A DNA stretch of 64,000 nucleotides from Tomocerus qinae (GCA_020055645.1 CM034547.1:42883909-42947908); one strand, 5' to 3'; counted from the stretch's first letter, positions 11,037 to 21,385 are shown. Translations and numbers: made by a program. Notes: generated from the letters alone by a model not told the origin.

Positions 11037-12007
11037 TTTTTGTTAGTTTTTGCTACTTTTTGTTAGTTTTTGCTAGTTTTTGTTAGATTTTGCTAGTTTT
11101 TGTTAGTTTTTGCTAGTTTTTGTTAGTTTTTCCTAGTTTTTGCTAGTTTTTGTTAATTTTTGCTAGTTTTTGTTAATTTTTGCTAGTTTTTGTTAGTTTT
11201 TGCTAGTTTTTGTTAGATTTTGCTAGTTTTTGTTAGTTTTTGCTAGTTTTTGCTAGTTTTTGTTAGTTTTTGTTAGTTTTTGCTAGTTTTTGTTAATTTT
11301 TGCTAGTTTTTGTTAGTTTTTGCTAGTTTTTGCTAGTTTTTGTTAGTTTTTGTTAGTTTTTGTTAGTTTTTGCTAGTTTATGTTAGTTTTTGCTTGTTTT
11401 TGTTAGTTTTTGCTAGTTTTTGTTAATTTTTGCTAGTTTTTTGTTAGTTTTTGCTAGTTTTTGTTAGTTTTTGCTACTTTTTGTTGGTTTTTGTTAGTTT
11501 TTGCTAGTTTTTGTTAATTTTTGCTAGTTTTTGCTACTTTTTGTTAGTTTTTGCTAGTTTTTGTTAGTTTTTGCTACTTTTTGCTAGTTTTCGTTAGTTT
11601 TTGCTAGTATTTGTTAATTTTTGCTAGTTTTTGCTAGTTTTTGTTAGTTTTTGCTAATTTTTGTTAGTTTTTGCTAATTTTTGTTAGTTTTTGCTAATTT
11701 TTGTTAGTTTTTGCTAATTTTTGTTAGTTTTTGCTAATTTTTGTTAGTTTTTGCTAATTTTTGTTAGTTTTTGCTAATTTTTGTTAGTTTTCGCTAGTTT
11801 TTGTTAGTTTTTGCTAGTTTTTGTTAGTTTTTGCTAGTTTTTGTTAGTTTTTGCTAGTTTTTGTTAGTTTTTGCTTGTTTTTGTTAGTTTTTGTTAGTTT
11901 TTGCTAGTTTTTTTTAATTTTTGCTAGTTTTTGTTAGTTTTCGTTAGTTTTTGTTAGTTTTTGTTAGTTTTCGTTAGTTTTTGTTAGTTTTTGTTAGTTT
12001 TTGTTAG
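10770..12007 (+). repeat. 10-bp minisatellite array 3
   Basis: About 123 units of TAGTTTTTGY with local sub-variants such as a block of TAATTTTTGT units near 11640-11790. It ends at TTAGTGCATGCACAAGATG, which also bounds the short array remnant in the left arm. Confidence 0.9.
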
Positions 12008-12842
12008 TGCATGCACAAGATGTACAATATTATAAGATTTTGATGAACGTGAAATAGTACGACATAAATATTGCCATTGTGTCCCAATTGAAACTAATTA
12101 TTCGAAAATATCAAATGCTATAAATTCCTTGGTTTATGAAATCCACAAGACTAAAAATGTTTACCTTGTAAAAGTAAAATGGTGAAAATATGTGATGTGG
12201 TGACAGCCACTTTAAATGAAGTGTTAATTTATTATTACACAATGAAGTTACATGTATTAACAGTGTGCCCTTAGTATTTCTAATTCGAAAATTCTAAATA
12301 TGTCATAAATTTGTAATAAACGGCCATTTCTTCATAAGACATTGCTTAAAAACTGATTTTTCGAAGGAAATATTTTGTTTAGTGGCCTAACAGTTCAATG
12401 TGCGAATTATAATATTATTATTGTAGCATTACTCTCTCTAAGTCTCTATATCTAGTAATGAAATGGTATTGATAGATACGGTAATAATATTATTACTTTT
12501 AAGGTAGTTGTTTAAAATCATTTAAGAAAATAATAATTAGGAAGAAATTGTTAAATGAGATTATTTATTTAATCCTTCCGTGGGAAGAAACGCCCTTTTT
12601 AACTAATTAGGGTGATACTGAATGGAGAAGAAGGGGGAGTTTCTGGAAGTGAAAGGCTGCATGGGCAGACATGCAGTCTCTCCTGCATCCACTAATCCTG
12701 CATCCGACCGAGCCTGGAATATCTAATTGTGGAACTGCATGCAGCTTGGAACTGGAATGGAAGAGAAAGGGAGGGGGCGTTTTTTGTGGATATTAACCAA
12801 CTAGTATAGACGTGGGTACAAATAATTAAGGACACTTCGGTT

Positions 12843-12854
12843 CCATATAAAAGG
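12843..12854 (+). promoter_or_regulatory. TATA box of the right filamin-NHL copy
   Basis: CCATATAAAAGG lies about 290 bp before the ATG. Transcription is inferred to start about 30 bp downstream. A UTR exon then runs to the donor at 13018 and is spliced to the acceptor at 13133. Confidence 0.6.
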
Positions 12855-12916
12855 TCCCCAGTTTCTTCAAGTTTCGTAGCAATTTTTGCTCTTCCACAAA
12901 CCACATCTCTCTCGAG

Positions 12917-12948
12917 AGAGTTTGGAGGAGAGCTCTCCTCCAAACTCT
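12917..12948. promoter_or_regulatory. 32-bp perfect palindrome in the 5' UTR (right copy)
   Basis: Identical to the palindrome at 5552-5583, so it predates the inverted duplication or has been kept the same since. It is preceded by CTCTCTCGAGAGAG (12907-12920), a second overlapping palindrome. Confidence 0.7.
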
Positions 12949-13133
12949 AAACCTTCACCGAACTCTGAACTTTTACTATTACTACAGAGTCCTTTTTCGA
13001 GACTTTTTTATTTCTACGGTGAGTGATGGCTTTTTTATTTGTTTCAAGTTGATTTAATTGATTGGTTTCATTTCCAGGTTTGTATTTATGATTTCGTTTA
13101 TTTATGAGTATTTTATTTATTTGTTATTTTCAG

Positions 13134-14662
13134 ATGGAGACAATCGTTGAGCGATGTCTGGAAGCAGAGATGAGTTTCTTCGCCTTGCCATCGGATCTTT
13201 TCGAAGATGGACTGGATAGTTGTGAATACTCTACCGCTTTGGCCACACCGGAGGAGACGTCTGAAGGGACAAGCCTTGCGGATCTTGTGTCCATGTTCGC
13301 CGTTACTGAAGAGGAGGTCTACGAGACTCTGGAACTCAAGAGCGGGGATCTGGAGCATTTCAAGGACCAAGCGGGCGAATTCTGGGTGGATGGAACAAAC
13401 TTGGAGAAGATGGACCTGATGACCTTGGACTGCTACGTGAGGAGCCCTTCAGTATTCCGGTATCCTGTCCAGCTGGAACTGAGGGGTGACTTGTCTCGGA
13501 TTTCATGTGTCTATCGTCCTCTGGAGTGCGGACCCCACATGGCTTTCCTCGTCATTGGGGACCGGATCCAGTCTTCACTCTCCTTCCATGTTTCCAGAAA
13601 CTACTCGTCGGTGCTCCATTACCCTAGTCCTGTGGTCTCCCTGGATATTGAGGTGAACGAATCGACTGGACAACTCATTAAACGAAAACCCTGGGGAGTC
13701 GCCACCAGCAAAACCACTGAACAGGTAATTAAGTCCTTATTGAATTATTTATAAATTATACTATTTAATGAGATCGATATTATAGATAATGAGATATATT
13801 TCCTTTTTATGTATGATGAGATTATTTATTCTGGAAGGGAACTAAATTAAGTTTTTTGTTGATTATTGCAGTTGGGGATCTATGATCGGGAGAAGCACGA
13901 GGTTCTTATCTTCCGTCCTGATGGAGAATTTGATTTCCGGTTCGGATCTCTTGGGAGTGGTGATGGGGAGTTGAACCGTCCGACTGCCATGGCGTTTGAC
14001 TGTGCTGGAGATCGTCTTCTTGTGGTGGACAAGGACAACCATCGGATTCAAATCTTCACTTGCACTCGTTCGGGAGTCGTGGACATGGTGCGGGCCAATT
14101 CAGATTTCCGTGGGATATCGCCGTTTCTAAGGATGGACAACTGATCGTGGTGGCCGACTCGAGAAACGCTAGGATCCAGTTCTTCGACTCGACCGACCGA
14201 TTCATCCGTCAACACCGTGGAGAGTTCAAGTACCCGAGGGGAGTGGCCTTCGATAACACAGGTAACTAACTTTTCATGTCTTTTTACTTTTCAAGTAGCC
14301 ACATAAATCTAATTCTATTTTAACTGTTTTTGTTGATTATAGGGAGCAGCGTGTTCGTGACGGACTTCAATCTGCACTGCATCTTCAAGGTGGACGTGAG
14401 AACCGGGATGAGCGTACTTCTGGTGGACAACACTCTTCTTCGGCGCCCATCTGGACTCGATGTGGATATTTGTGGCAACGTTATCGTCTGCGACTCAAGG
14501 AGCAACTCGGTCAAAGTCTTCAACTCGTCCTCTGGAAAACTTGTTCAGACCATCCACTCTGTTGGCAACAACTGCCTCCTCGACCTGCCTTTGGATATTT
14601 CCGTCATGCGTGCTGGATACCTCGCCGTTCTCGACCTCAATGGACGAGTCAGGATCTTCTAA
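13134..14662 (+). pseudogene. filamin-NHL protein, LIN-41/TRIM71-like C-terminal half, right copy (16-bp deletion in exon 2)
   Basis: Exons are 13134-13724, 13872-14261 and 14343-14662, with the same splice sites as the left copy. Exon 1 is open to its donor (197 codons), and here the lysine run is in frame. Exon 2 is 390 nt against 406 nt on the left: 16 bp are missing at about 14066/14067, just after the NHL strand ending RIQIFTC. This shifts the frame and truncates the propeller. Exon 3 is unchanged. In exon 1 the proteins differ by about six substitutions (for example Y/C after ER, and D/N in the VDES motif). AATAAA occurs in the 3' flank near 14785. Introns are retained, so the gene was captured as DNA and not as a processed mRNA. 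The coding DNA is clearly more GC-rich than the chromosomal genes at 27-64 kb. Confidence 0.85.
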
Positions 14663-15234
14663 CCGACTCTCAACCAACTTTCTACAATTAGCATTTATTT
14701 GTATTTATCTCATGTTTACAATTATATTATTTTATTTATTGTTTTTGTCTGTGCATTTTGTATGTAATAACTACCAAAGGTGTAAATAAATCTGTATCTT
14801 GAGAAATCTACTTTATGTCATTTTTATTTATTCATAATTTTGATTGATGCATCAGAACTTTTAGGCAGGGATTTTAGCACCAACATAGTACTTTTTTGGG
14901 CATTTATTTAAAGTTGTTCACATTTTTCTCAGCTAGCAGACAGTTCATAATTGGAAATAGATTAATACAGATTATGTAACATACTAAGAAGTTTTAAAAC
15001 AAGAAATAATCATACATCATTGTCTTTAAGAAAAATTGGCATTGTTGTAAAGGGATGCATTTAACATATAAATCGATGAATGTGACTGGGCGTCAGTCAG
15101 TAACAGCATTTTTTGAAGTTGGTGTTTGTAGGTGAATGCTTCATAGGGCAAAATTAGATATAATACACTTGTAAAAACAAGCGTTTTTTATACCGAAATT
15201 GTTTATGGAATGTGAAAAAATTGCTAACTTTGTA

Positions 15235-15610
15235 CAGGGTGGCCAAAGATGAATGACATACACTTTGACCCTGAATAACTTCTGAACGGTGTTCCTTACA
15301 TTTGAAGACAGTTGATTTTCACACTAAATCGCACGGTCTTTCCATTGCCGTTGATCTCTTTCCTCTACACCTAAAATTTCAAACACCATTTAAGATCAAA
15401 GGTGTTCAAAGTCATTTACCAATGGAGAGTTACAACATTTTTCGTCCCCCAACGTTTTACACATTTAAAGTTTTTTGTAAACAATAATATTCGGCTAATT
15501 TTTAAGTTATTTCTTGGTCTTTCGACTGGTATATTCCGCATTTAAATATCTCAAACCGTTCAAAAGTTATTCAGGGTCAAAGTGTATGTCATTCATCTTT
15601 GGCCACCTTG
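15235..15610. mobile_element. TA-flanked MITE (mariner/Tc1-type ends), 376 bp
   Basis: The ends are CAGGGTGGCCAAAGATGAAT and the inverse ...TTTGGCCACCTTG, with inverted repeats of about 55 bp. The left arm of the giant element shows the empty site as ...TTTGTATATGG..., containing one TA where the filled site has two. CAGGGTG-type termini with TA duplication are usual for Tc1/mariner relatives in arthropods. A 61-codon frame inside is not recognisable. Confidence 0.85.
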
Positions 15611-15674
15611 TATATTGCCTAGAATCTATACCGTTATTGCTTTCCAGCAATACGGTCTAGTATCGTTGGCTCTA

Positions 15675-17146
15675 TTACCCCATCACCTTTTCTTTGACCT
15701 GCATGCATTTTCGATTCATGTCCAGTGTGCGAAACAACATCCACTACCCCCTCTACAAATATGAGAGTTTTCGTTCACACTGTACAGTTCCCATTCAAAC
15801 TCGTAGACAAAAGAAATTTTCCGAGTCGAGGAAGGCTGACATTATAGGTGATAGTGGCCAGTGGTAGAAACTGGCACGAATGGAATTGGCCGACAGAAAC
15901 AATTCAAAATGGAAAATAATGTCCACACAGTTCCAATTTCAGCTTTTGTGTCGTTCTTTTGACATCAAGGCGTGTCAAAGGGCAAGGTCGACAGGCCAAT
16001 ACACTCAACGCCCCCTATAATAATACCAAGTGCAGTCTACGCTAATTATGTAATGATATAAATTATAAAATTTCGTGTATTGTATTTATTAATTCCGTAC
16101 TAAATGATATACCAAATTAAATATTAACAAAAAATATTAGGGACCGGAATTTTTCCGAATTTCTCCGGAATTTTTCCGAATTTCTCCGGAATTTTTCCGA
16201 ATTTCTCCGGAATTTTTCCGAATTTCTCCGGAATTTTTCCCAATTTCTCCGGAAATTTTCCGAATTTCTCAGGAATTTTTCCGAATTTCTCCGGAATTTT
16301 TCCGAATTTCTCCGGAATTTTTCCGAATTTCTCCGGAATTTTTCCCAATTTCTCCGGAATTTTTCCGAATTTCTCCGGAATTTTTCCGAATTTCTCCGGA
16401 ATTTTTCCGAATTTCTCCGGAATTTTTCCGAATTTCTCCGGAATTTTTCCGAATTTCTCCGGAATTTTTCCGAATTTCTCCGGAATTTTTCCGAATTTCT
16501 CCGGAATTTTTCCGAATTTCTCCGGAATTTTTCCGAATTTCTCCAGAATTTTTCCGAATTTCTCCGGAATTTTTCCGAATTTCTCCGGAAATTTTCCGAA
16601 TTTCTCCGGAATTTTTCCCAATTTCTCCGGAATTTTTCCACAATTTCTCCGGAATTTTTCCCAATTTCTCCGGAATTTTTCTCAATTTCTCCGGAATTTT
16701 TCCCAATTTCTCCGGAATCGGAATTTTATAATTTATATCATTACATAATTAGCGGAGACAGCCCTTGGTATTATTATAGGGGGCGTTGAGTGTCGACCTT
16801 GCCCTGTTGAGTGTTGAGTGTCGAGCCTGTCGACCTTGCCCTTTGACACGCCTTGATGTCAAAAGAACGACACAAATGCTGAAATTGGAAGTGTGTGGAC
16901 ATTATCTTCCATTTTGGACTGTTTCTGTCGGCCTATTCCGTTCGTGCCAGTTTCTACCACTGGCCACTATCACCTATAATGTCAGCCTTCCTCAACTCGG
17001 AAAATTTCTTTTGTCTACGAGTTTGAATGGGAACTGTACAGTGTGAACGAAAACTCTCATATTTGTAGAGGGGGTAGTGGATGTTGTTTCGCACACTGGA
17101 CATGAATCGAAAATGCATGCAGGTCAAAGAAAAGGTGATGGGGTAA
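15675..17146. mobile_element. minisatellite-bearing TIR element, short copy (1,472 bp)
   Basis: It begins TTACCCCATCACC and ends GGTGATGGGGTAA with TA on each side. The opposite arm of the host element has the empty site GGCTCTACC. Inverted arms of about 400 bp flank an internal array of 21-bp repeats. A second copy with a far longer array is at 21386-25542, and the arms of the two copies are almost identical. No transposase frame was recognised. Confidence 0.9.
16145..16718. repeat. 21-bp minisatellite array inside the TIR element, about 27 units
   Basis: The unit is GGAATTTTTCCGAATTTCTC plus C (21 bp), with variants at position 12 (G or C) and a few others. The length is a multiple of three and lacks stops in several frames, so long open frames are artefacts of the repeat. 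Confidence 0.95.
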
Positions 17147-17623
17147 TACCATATGCATTCTGTTTGCCACGGAATCCGTGGCAAACAGAGGTGAAGACCG
17201 ACAATGAGGCGAGGTGGAAATGAGTGGATGCGGCCAAAATATCCATGGTTATTATAATAAATAATAAATCAGAACACAGCATTTCATTTCAAAAGTTGTA
17301 TGACTTTCATTAACATTCTCAGGGGGAATATTTATTGCAATATGCGAATGTATTCGTTTAATATGATATACTACATACATTTGAGCATATTACATTATTA
17401 TCACCATCCTAAGCTACACTTTCTACAGTGCGTACTCAGCTCTATGAATAATACAAGCTATAATATTTTATTGGATTAACTTTCGAACTATGAAAACATC
17501 ATAATAGACTAGATTATCTTAATTAATTACTGTTTGGAAGGAGCAACTGCTGACACACAAAATAGAAAGACACAGTAAATTTTTGGGTTATAAATCATCA
17601 ATATTGTAAGTTACTGCATAAAA

Positions 17624-17694
17624 AATTTTACAACCTTTCCGAATAAATTACAACCTTTCCGAATAAATTACAACCTTTCCGAATAAATTACAAC
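17624..17694. repeat. 21-bp direct repeat, three units
   Basis: AATTACAACCTTTCCGAATA-type units occur three times in a row in the left arm of the palindromic element. Fewer copies appear in its right arm near 18000-18045. Confidence 0.75.
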
Positions 17695-17699
17695 ATAGA

Positions 17700-17804
17700 A
17701 TGTTGGCCAAACAAGAAGAACCGATAGATGAAGAAATGGAATTACCTAACCGTATATACCCAACATTAAGACCTCCGCGACTTGTGCGAGATTGGCAGGA
17801 TTAA
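17700..17804 (+). pseudogene. 34-codon coding-like remnant at the centre of the palindromic element
   Basis: An open stretch with protein-like composition, acidic then proline and arginine rich (EEPIDEEME, LRPPRLVRDW), ends in TAA. It lies in the unpaired centre between the two arms, where a transposon's own or captured coding sequence would be. It may be the last codons of a lost gene. It is too short to identify. Confidence 0.3.
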
Positions 17805-18607
17805 TTACATTTCACTTGGAATGCATGCCAAAAGCTTTTAGCCGTGAAATAAATTCATAAAATAATTACATTTCGTCCAACATTTTATCATTTTGTAATT
17901 TTATGTTATTGATGTATTCAAATCTTAATCCTTGCCGTAGAAGTAGATGAAATTCTCATGAAGTATCCTTAAGCCTTATCTGCGTAATAATTGTAATAAT
18001 TTATTCGGAAATGTTGTAATTTATTCGGAAAGGTTGTAATTTGTTCTAAAATTTTTTATGCAGTGACTTACAATATTGATGATTTATAACCCAAAAATTT
18101 ACTGTGTCTTTCTATTTTGTGTGTCAGCAGTTGCTCCTTCCAAACAGTAATTAATTAAGATAATCTAGTCTATTATGATGTTTTCATAGTTCGAAAGTTA
18201 ATCCAATAAAATATTATAGCTTGTATTATTCATAGAGCTGAGTACGCACTGTAGAAAGTGTAGCTTAGGATGGTGATAATAATGTAATATGCTCAAATGT
18301 ATGTAGTATATCATATTAAACGAATACATTCGCATATTGCAATAAATATTCCCCCTGAGAATGTTGATGAAAGTCATACAACTTTTGAAATGAAATGCTG
18401 TGTTCTGATTTATTATTTATTATAATAACCATGGATATTTTGGCCGCCTCCACTCATTTCCACCTCGCCTCATTGTCGGTCTTCACCTCTGTTTGCCACG
18501 GATTCCGTGGCAAACAGAATGCATTTGGTAGAGCCAACGATACTAGACCGTATTGCTGGAAAGCAATAACGGTATAGATTCTAGACAACCTTGTATATGG
18601 CTCGCAC

Positions 18608-18873
18608 CAAGATGCCTTCATTACAAGGTGAAGACAGAGGGATATTCCCCGAGTTTGCACACAATTCGAATTCTACTTATACTGCCACAGAGAAGCAAGC
18701 ACCCAAGCCGAAAGTAACCATGGTTATTTGGTTTGGATGCCTACCTCTCTGTGGTAGAAAGTAAATACGGATTGGGTGCAAAAATCCGGGAAACCCCCTC
18801 TAAGTCTTCACCTTGTAATGGAGTTGATTTAAATAAATGCGTTACTATAGAGTGACAAATTCGAGGCATCTTG
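18608..18873 (-). repeat. 266-bp end unit (MITE-like) of the giant element, right
   Basis: Inverted copy of 1840-2105 with the same CAAGATGCC / GGCATCTTG boundaries and the same length. Its outer edge abuts GAGTCACT at 18874-18881, identical to the 8 bp outside the left end. Confidence 0.75.
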
Positions 18874-18881
18874 GAGTCACT

Positions 18882-19693
18882 TTTAATTGGAGATAATGCA
18901 GTTGCAGTACTTTTGGAGCCGAAGACCTAAGACAAGAAAGAACTTTGGAATTTAAAATTGCGACCGCTGACGCTGACTGACAGAAAATTGTATTTTCTAT
19001 TTCGTTTCTGTTCACGGGACAAAATCATGACGAAAACATGTAATTTCCAAACAAATATTTATGTTACCATGGGAATTAAATTTAGTGGATTGCGAGAAAT
19101 GGTTTAGGAGATATCCATACTAATTTCTTTCAACAAACTGTATATTTTCAGGGTGTAAGATTATTACAATACGATGAACTTACAAGTTGAATGTAACATC
19201 TATACAAGATTCATATGAGAAATAATGAACATGGCCAGTCGTACAACAATCTTATAAGATCTATTGTAGAACTTATAAGATTTTTGCGTAAGGGTCATAC
19301 TCATTCTCAGTATATTTTATTCTAGGTTTTTTGAATCTCATATTATATCTATAGCATAGAAATAATTATTACAATTACAAGTACATGAAGAAGGTATGCA
19401 ATGCAAAGTATGCATTGAGGTGGTTGGTCTTAGCATGTACTAGTACATAAGGTACAACTACAAGTACTATAGTAGAGTCTATGATAAAGATAAAGATAAG
19501 ATGTAGAATGCAAATAATGGTGTAGAAATGTTTCGGGAGTGCATTTCGTTTTGTCTTTTGACTTCACCAAAACATAAATAATAAATAGATGATAGAATAT
19601 ATCATATCGGTAATTTGCCTATAACTGTTTATAATGATATGATAATATATGATAATAATGAGTAAACACAATAATTTGAACTAAATATGTATA
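18882..19693. other. spacer between the two large elements, no gene seen
   Basis: Unique-looking AT-rich DNA. It contains the short repeated phrase CTTATAAGAT near 19250-19280 but no convincing coding frame. Confidence 0.45.
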
Positions 19694-20025
19694 TGTCGTA
19701 GACTGGGAGGGAAAGGTGACTGGGAGGGATATAATGTCCCTCTCCGACTAGACTGGGTGGGATAGCTCTGTACCGCTAGCGGTACCGAACCATGAGGTTT
19801 CCGACTGGGAGGGATAGGTTGTAAAGATTGATATTATGAATGATCCTATGTGTATAATTGCCACAACTATCGCAGATTTTAGGTTACTCTTACATGTTTT
19901 ATTCATTGTAATCATTATTTTCTATAATATTCATGAATGTTAAGTATATATTGCACATTTTGCATCAGTCATAATTAAATCATAAATTATTATTATCGCA
20001 GATTTTAGGTTGCTCAACAACAAGG

Positions 20026-20057
20026 TCAGTGTGCATCGAACGTTCGATGCACACTGA
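20026..20057. repeat. 32-bp perfect palindrome
   Basis: TCAGTGTGCATCGAAC followed immediately by its reverse complement, just inside the left arm of the Ginger-like element. A cruciform or a symmetrical binding site is possible. It is not present at the right arm. Confidence 0.85.
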
Positions 20058-20180
20058 ACAAGGTAATCGGTATAAAAAACCTACGGCAAGCCGTAACAGA
20101 AGCTCGCCTGATCAAAGGGGACCGTGTACACATTTTTTGCTAGAACAATAATAGAAATACATTTATTTTGATTAGTATTG

Positions 20181-20645
20181 ATTAATAGATTAATATTGAC
20201 TATCAAAATCAACAGAAAATCAAAATAGATTAATATTGACTATTAAAATCAACAGAAAATCAAAATAGATTAATATTGACTATTAAAATCATCAGAAAAT
20301 CAAAATAGGTTAATATTGACTATTAAAATCAACAGAAAATCAAAATAGATTAATATTGGCTATTAAAATCAACAGAAAATCAAAAAAGATTAATATTGAC
20401 TATTAAAATCAACAGATAATCAAAATAGATTAATATTGACTATTAAAATCAACAGATAATCAAAATAGATTAATATTGACTATTAAAATCAACATAAAAT
20501 CAAAATAGATTGATATTGACTATTAAAATAAACAAAAAATCAAAATTGTCTAATATTGAATATCAAAATAGACAAAAAATCAATAATGATTAATATTGAG
20601 TATCAAAATCAAAAGAAAATCAAAATCGGTTAATATATACTATCA
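20181..20645 (+). repeat. 40-bp minisatellite, about 12 copies
   Basis: The unit contains TAATATTGACTATTAAAATC and AACAGAAAATCAAAATAGAT. The period is exactly 40 bp for most of the array. Copies decay toward the right end, as expected at the edge of an ageing array. Confidence 0.9.
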
Positions 20646-21024
20646 TAATGAAAAGCAATTCGAAAAATGTAAATTTGACTATCAATTTGCATATAAATGC
20701 GAAATAGATTTATTTCCGTCCTATAATAGGTACTTTCCGGTTTTATTTACTTTATTATTAAATCTTAAATTTGGTCGAAGCGGCATTTAATATTTTGTAC
20801 TATCCCGCTAACAATCCGTTGGAAGCACAATTGAACTTCTAATGTCCCTTTAATGCCATATTTTCATTTTGACTATCAAAATGAAGACAAAGTGAGCGCG
20901 CGGCATCTCAGCAACCTATTGACCAATGTGGTTCATTTGCAATAGGCTTTGTCACAGGTCCATAGGCAATGTTTTTGCCAAGTTTAGTTGAAATCCATCA
21001 ATGTCTTCAAAAGTTATCGTGTAA

Positions 21025-21072
21025 ACGGACGCACGGACGCACGGACACACGGACGCACGGACGGACGGACGG
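21025..21072 (+). repeat. CGGACGCA / GGAC microsatellite
   Basis: Imperfect repeats of ACGGACGC passing into pure GGAC repeats, directly upstream of the AGGCGAGCT end motif. Similar GGAC runs near element ends are common in invertebrate repeats. Confidence 0.8.
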
Positions 21073-21385
21073 CGATTCTATAAGCTGCCTTATCAGGCGA
21101 GCTAAAAAGCTTAGTGAGAGGGCAGTTACTGTTGGCAGTATTGTTTCTTTACCCATTCCCAAAATCGACAGATCAAATACTGATCCAACAAACTTACCAT
21201 GTAAAGTTCTCCAAAGACTAGAAAATGGTAATCTTAAACTACAATGTGCCAAGGGGATCATTGAATGTATGGTAAGTGAAATAAATGTCGGTCGATGGAC
21301 CGCTGAAATCGACACAACTGGATGGCCGGAGGCACCTATAAAGTACATAACTACGTACGATAACCGTACTATGATGTTATCCGTA

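Larger units (their letters stand above)
15615..18588. mobile_element. near-palindromic element with 9-bp duplication (Mutator-like candidate)
   Basis: The ends are TTGCCTAGAATCTATACCG and its inverse ...GATTCTAGACAA. CCTTGTATA is present on both sides (15606-15614 and 18589-18597). The site overlaps the right end of the TA-flanked MITE, so this element came later. Without the nested element at 15675-17146 it is about 1.5 kb with arms of several hundred bp. A 9-bp duplication with long arms fits Mutator-like elements, but no transposase is present to prove it. Confidence 0.8.
1840..18873. mobile_element. giant 17-kb composite inverted-repeat element carrying two copies of a filamin-NHL gene
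   Basis: The outer ends are CAAGATGCC at 1840 and GGCATCTTG ending at 18873. The same 8 bp, GAGTCACT, sits outside both ends (1832-1839 and 18874-18881), as expected for a target-site duplication. The sequence reads inward as an inverted repeat: 1840-6533 matches the reverse complement of about 12003-18873, apart from later insertions on each side. The arms carry one gene copy each, transcribed outward. The core (6534-12002) consists of T-tract arrays and repeated copies of the gene's upstream region. An 8-bp duplication is typical of hAT and P superfamilies, so either machinery could have moved it. No transposase was recognised, so it is probably mobilised in trans or has lost its enzyme. 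Confidence 0.8.
12003..18873 (-). repeat. right arm of the giant inverted repeat
   Basis: Reverse-complement partner of 1840-6533. It contains the plus-strand gene copy (13134-14662). Beyond 15232 it is interrupted by a stack of nested insertions (15235-18588). The arm resumes at 18598 and ends with the 266-bp end unit. The uninterrupted left arm gives the exact pre-insertion sequence, so the target duplications of the nested elements can be read directly. Confidence 0.85.
20092..21101. mobile_element. about 1-kb inserted repeat with AGCTCGCCTGAT ends
   Basis: AGCTCGCCTGATCA near 20093 and ATCAGGCGAGCT near 21089 form a 12-bp inverted pair around the 40-bp repeat array and a CGGACGCA microsatellite. 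The right end directly precedes the integrase-like fragment. It is probably a separate non-autonomous element. Target duplication was not resolved. Confidence 0.45.

Noticed and set aside
16117..16706. Overlapping 145-174-codon frames of the same repeat type
   Set aside because: Same minisatellite artefact as the longer array.
1840..18873. CRISPR or bacterial interpretation of the regular repeats
   Set aside because: The repeats are contiguous without spacers and the genes are clearly eukaryotic with introns.
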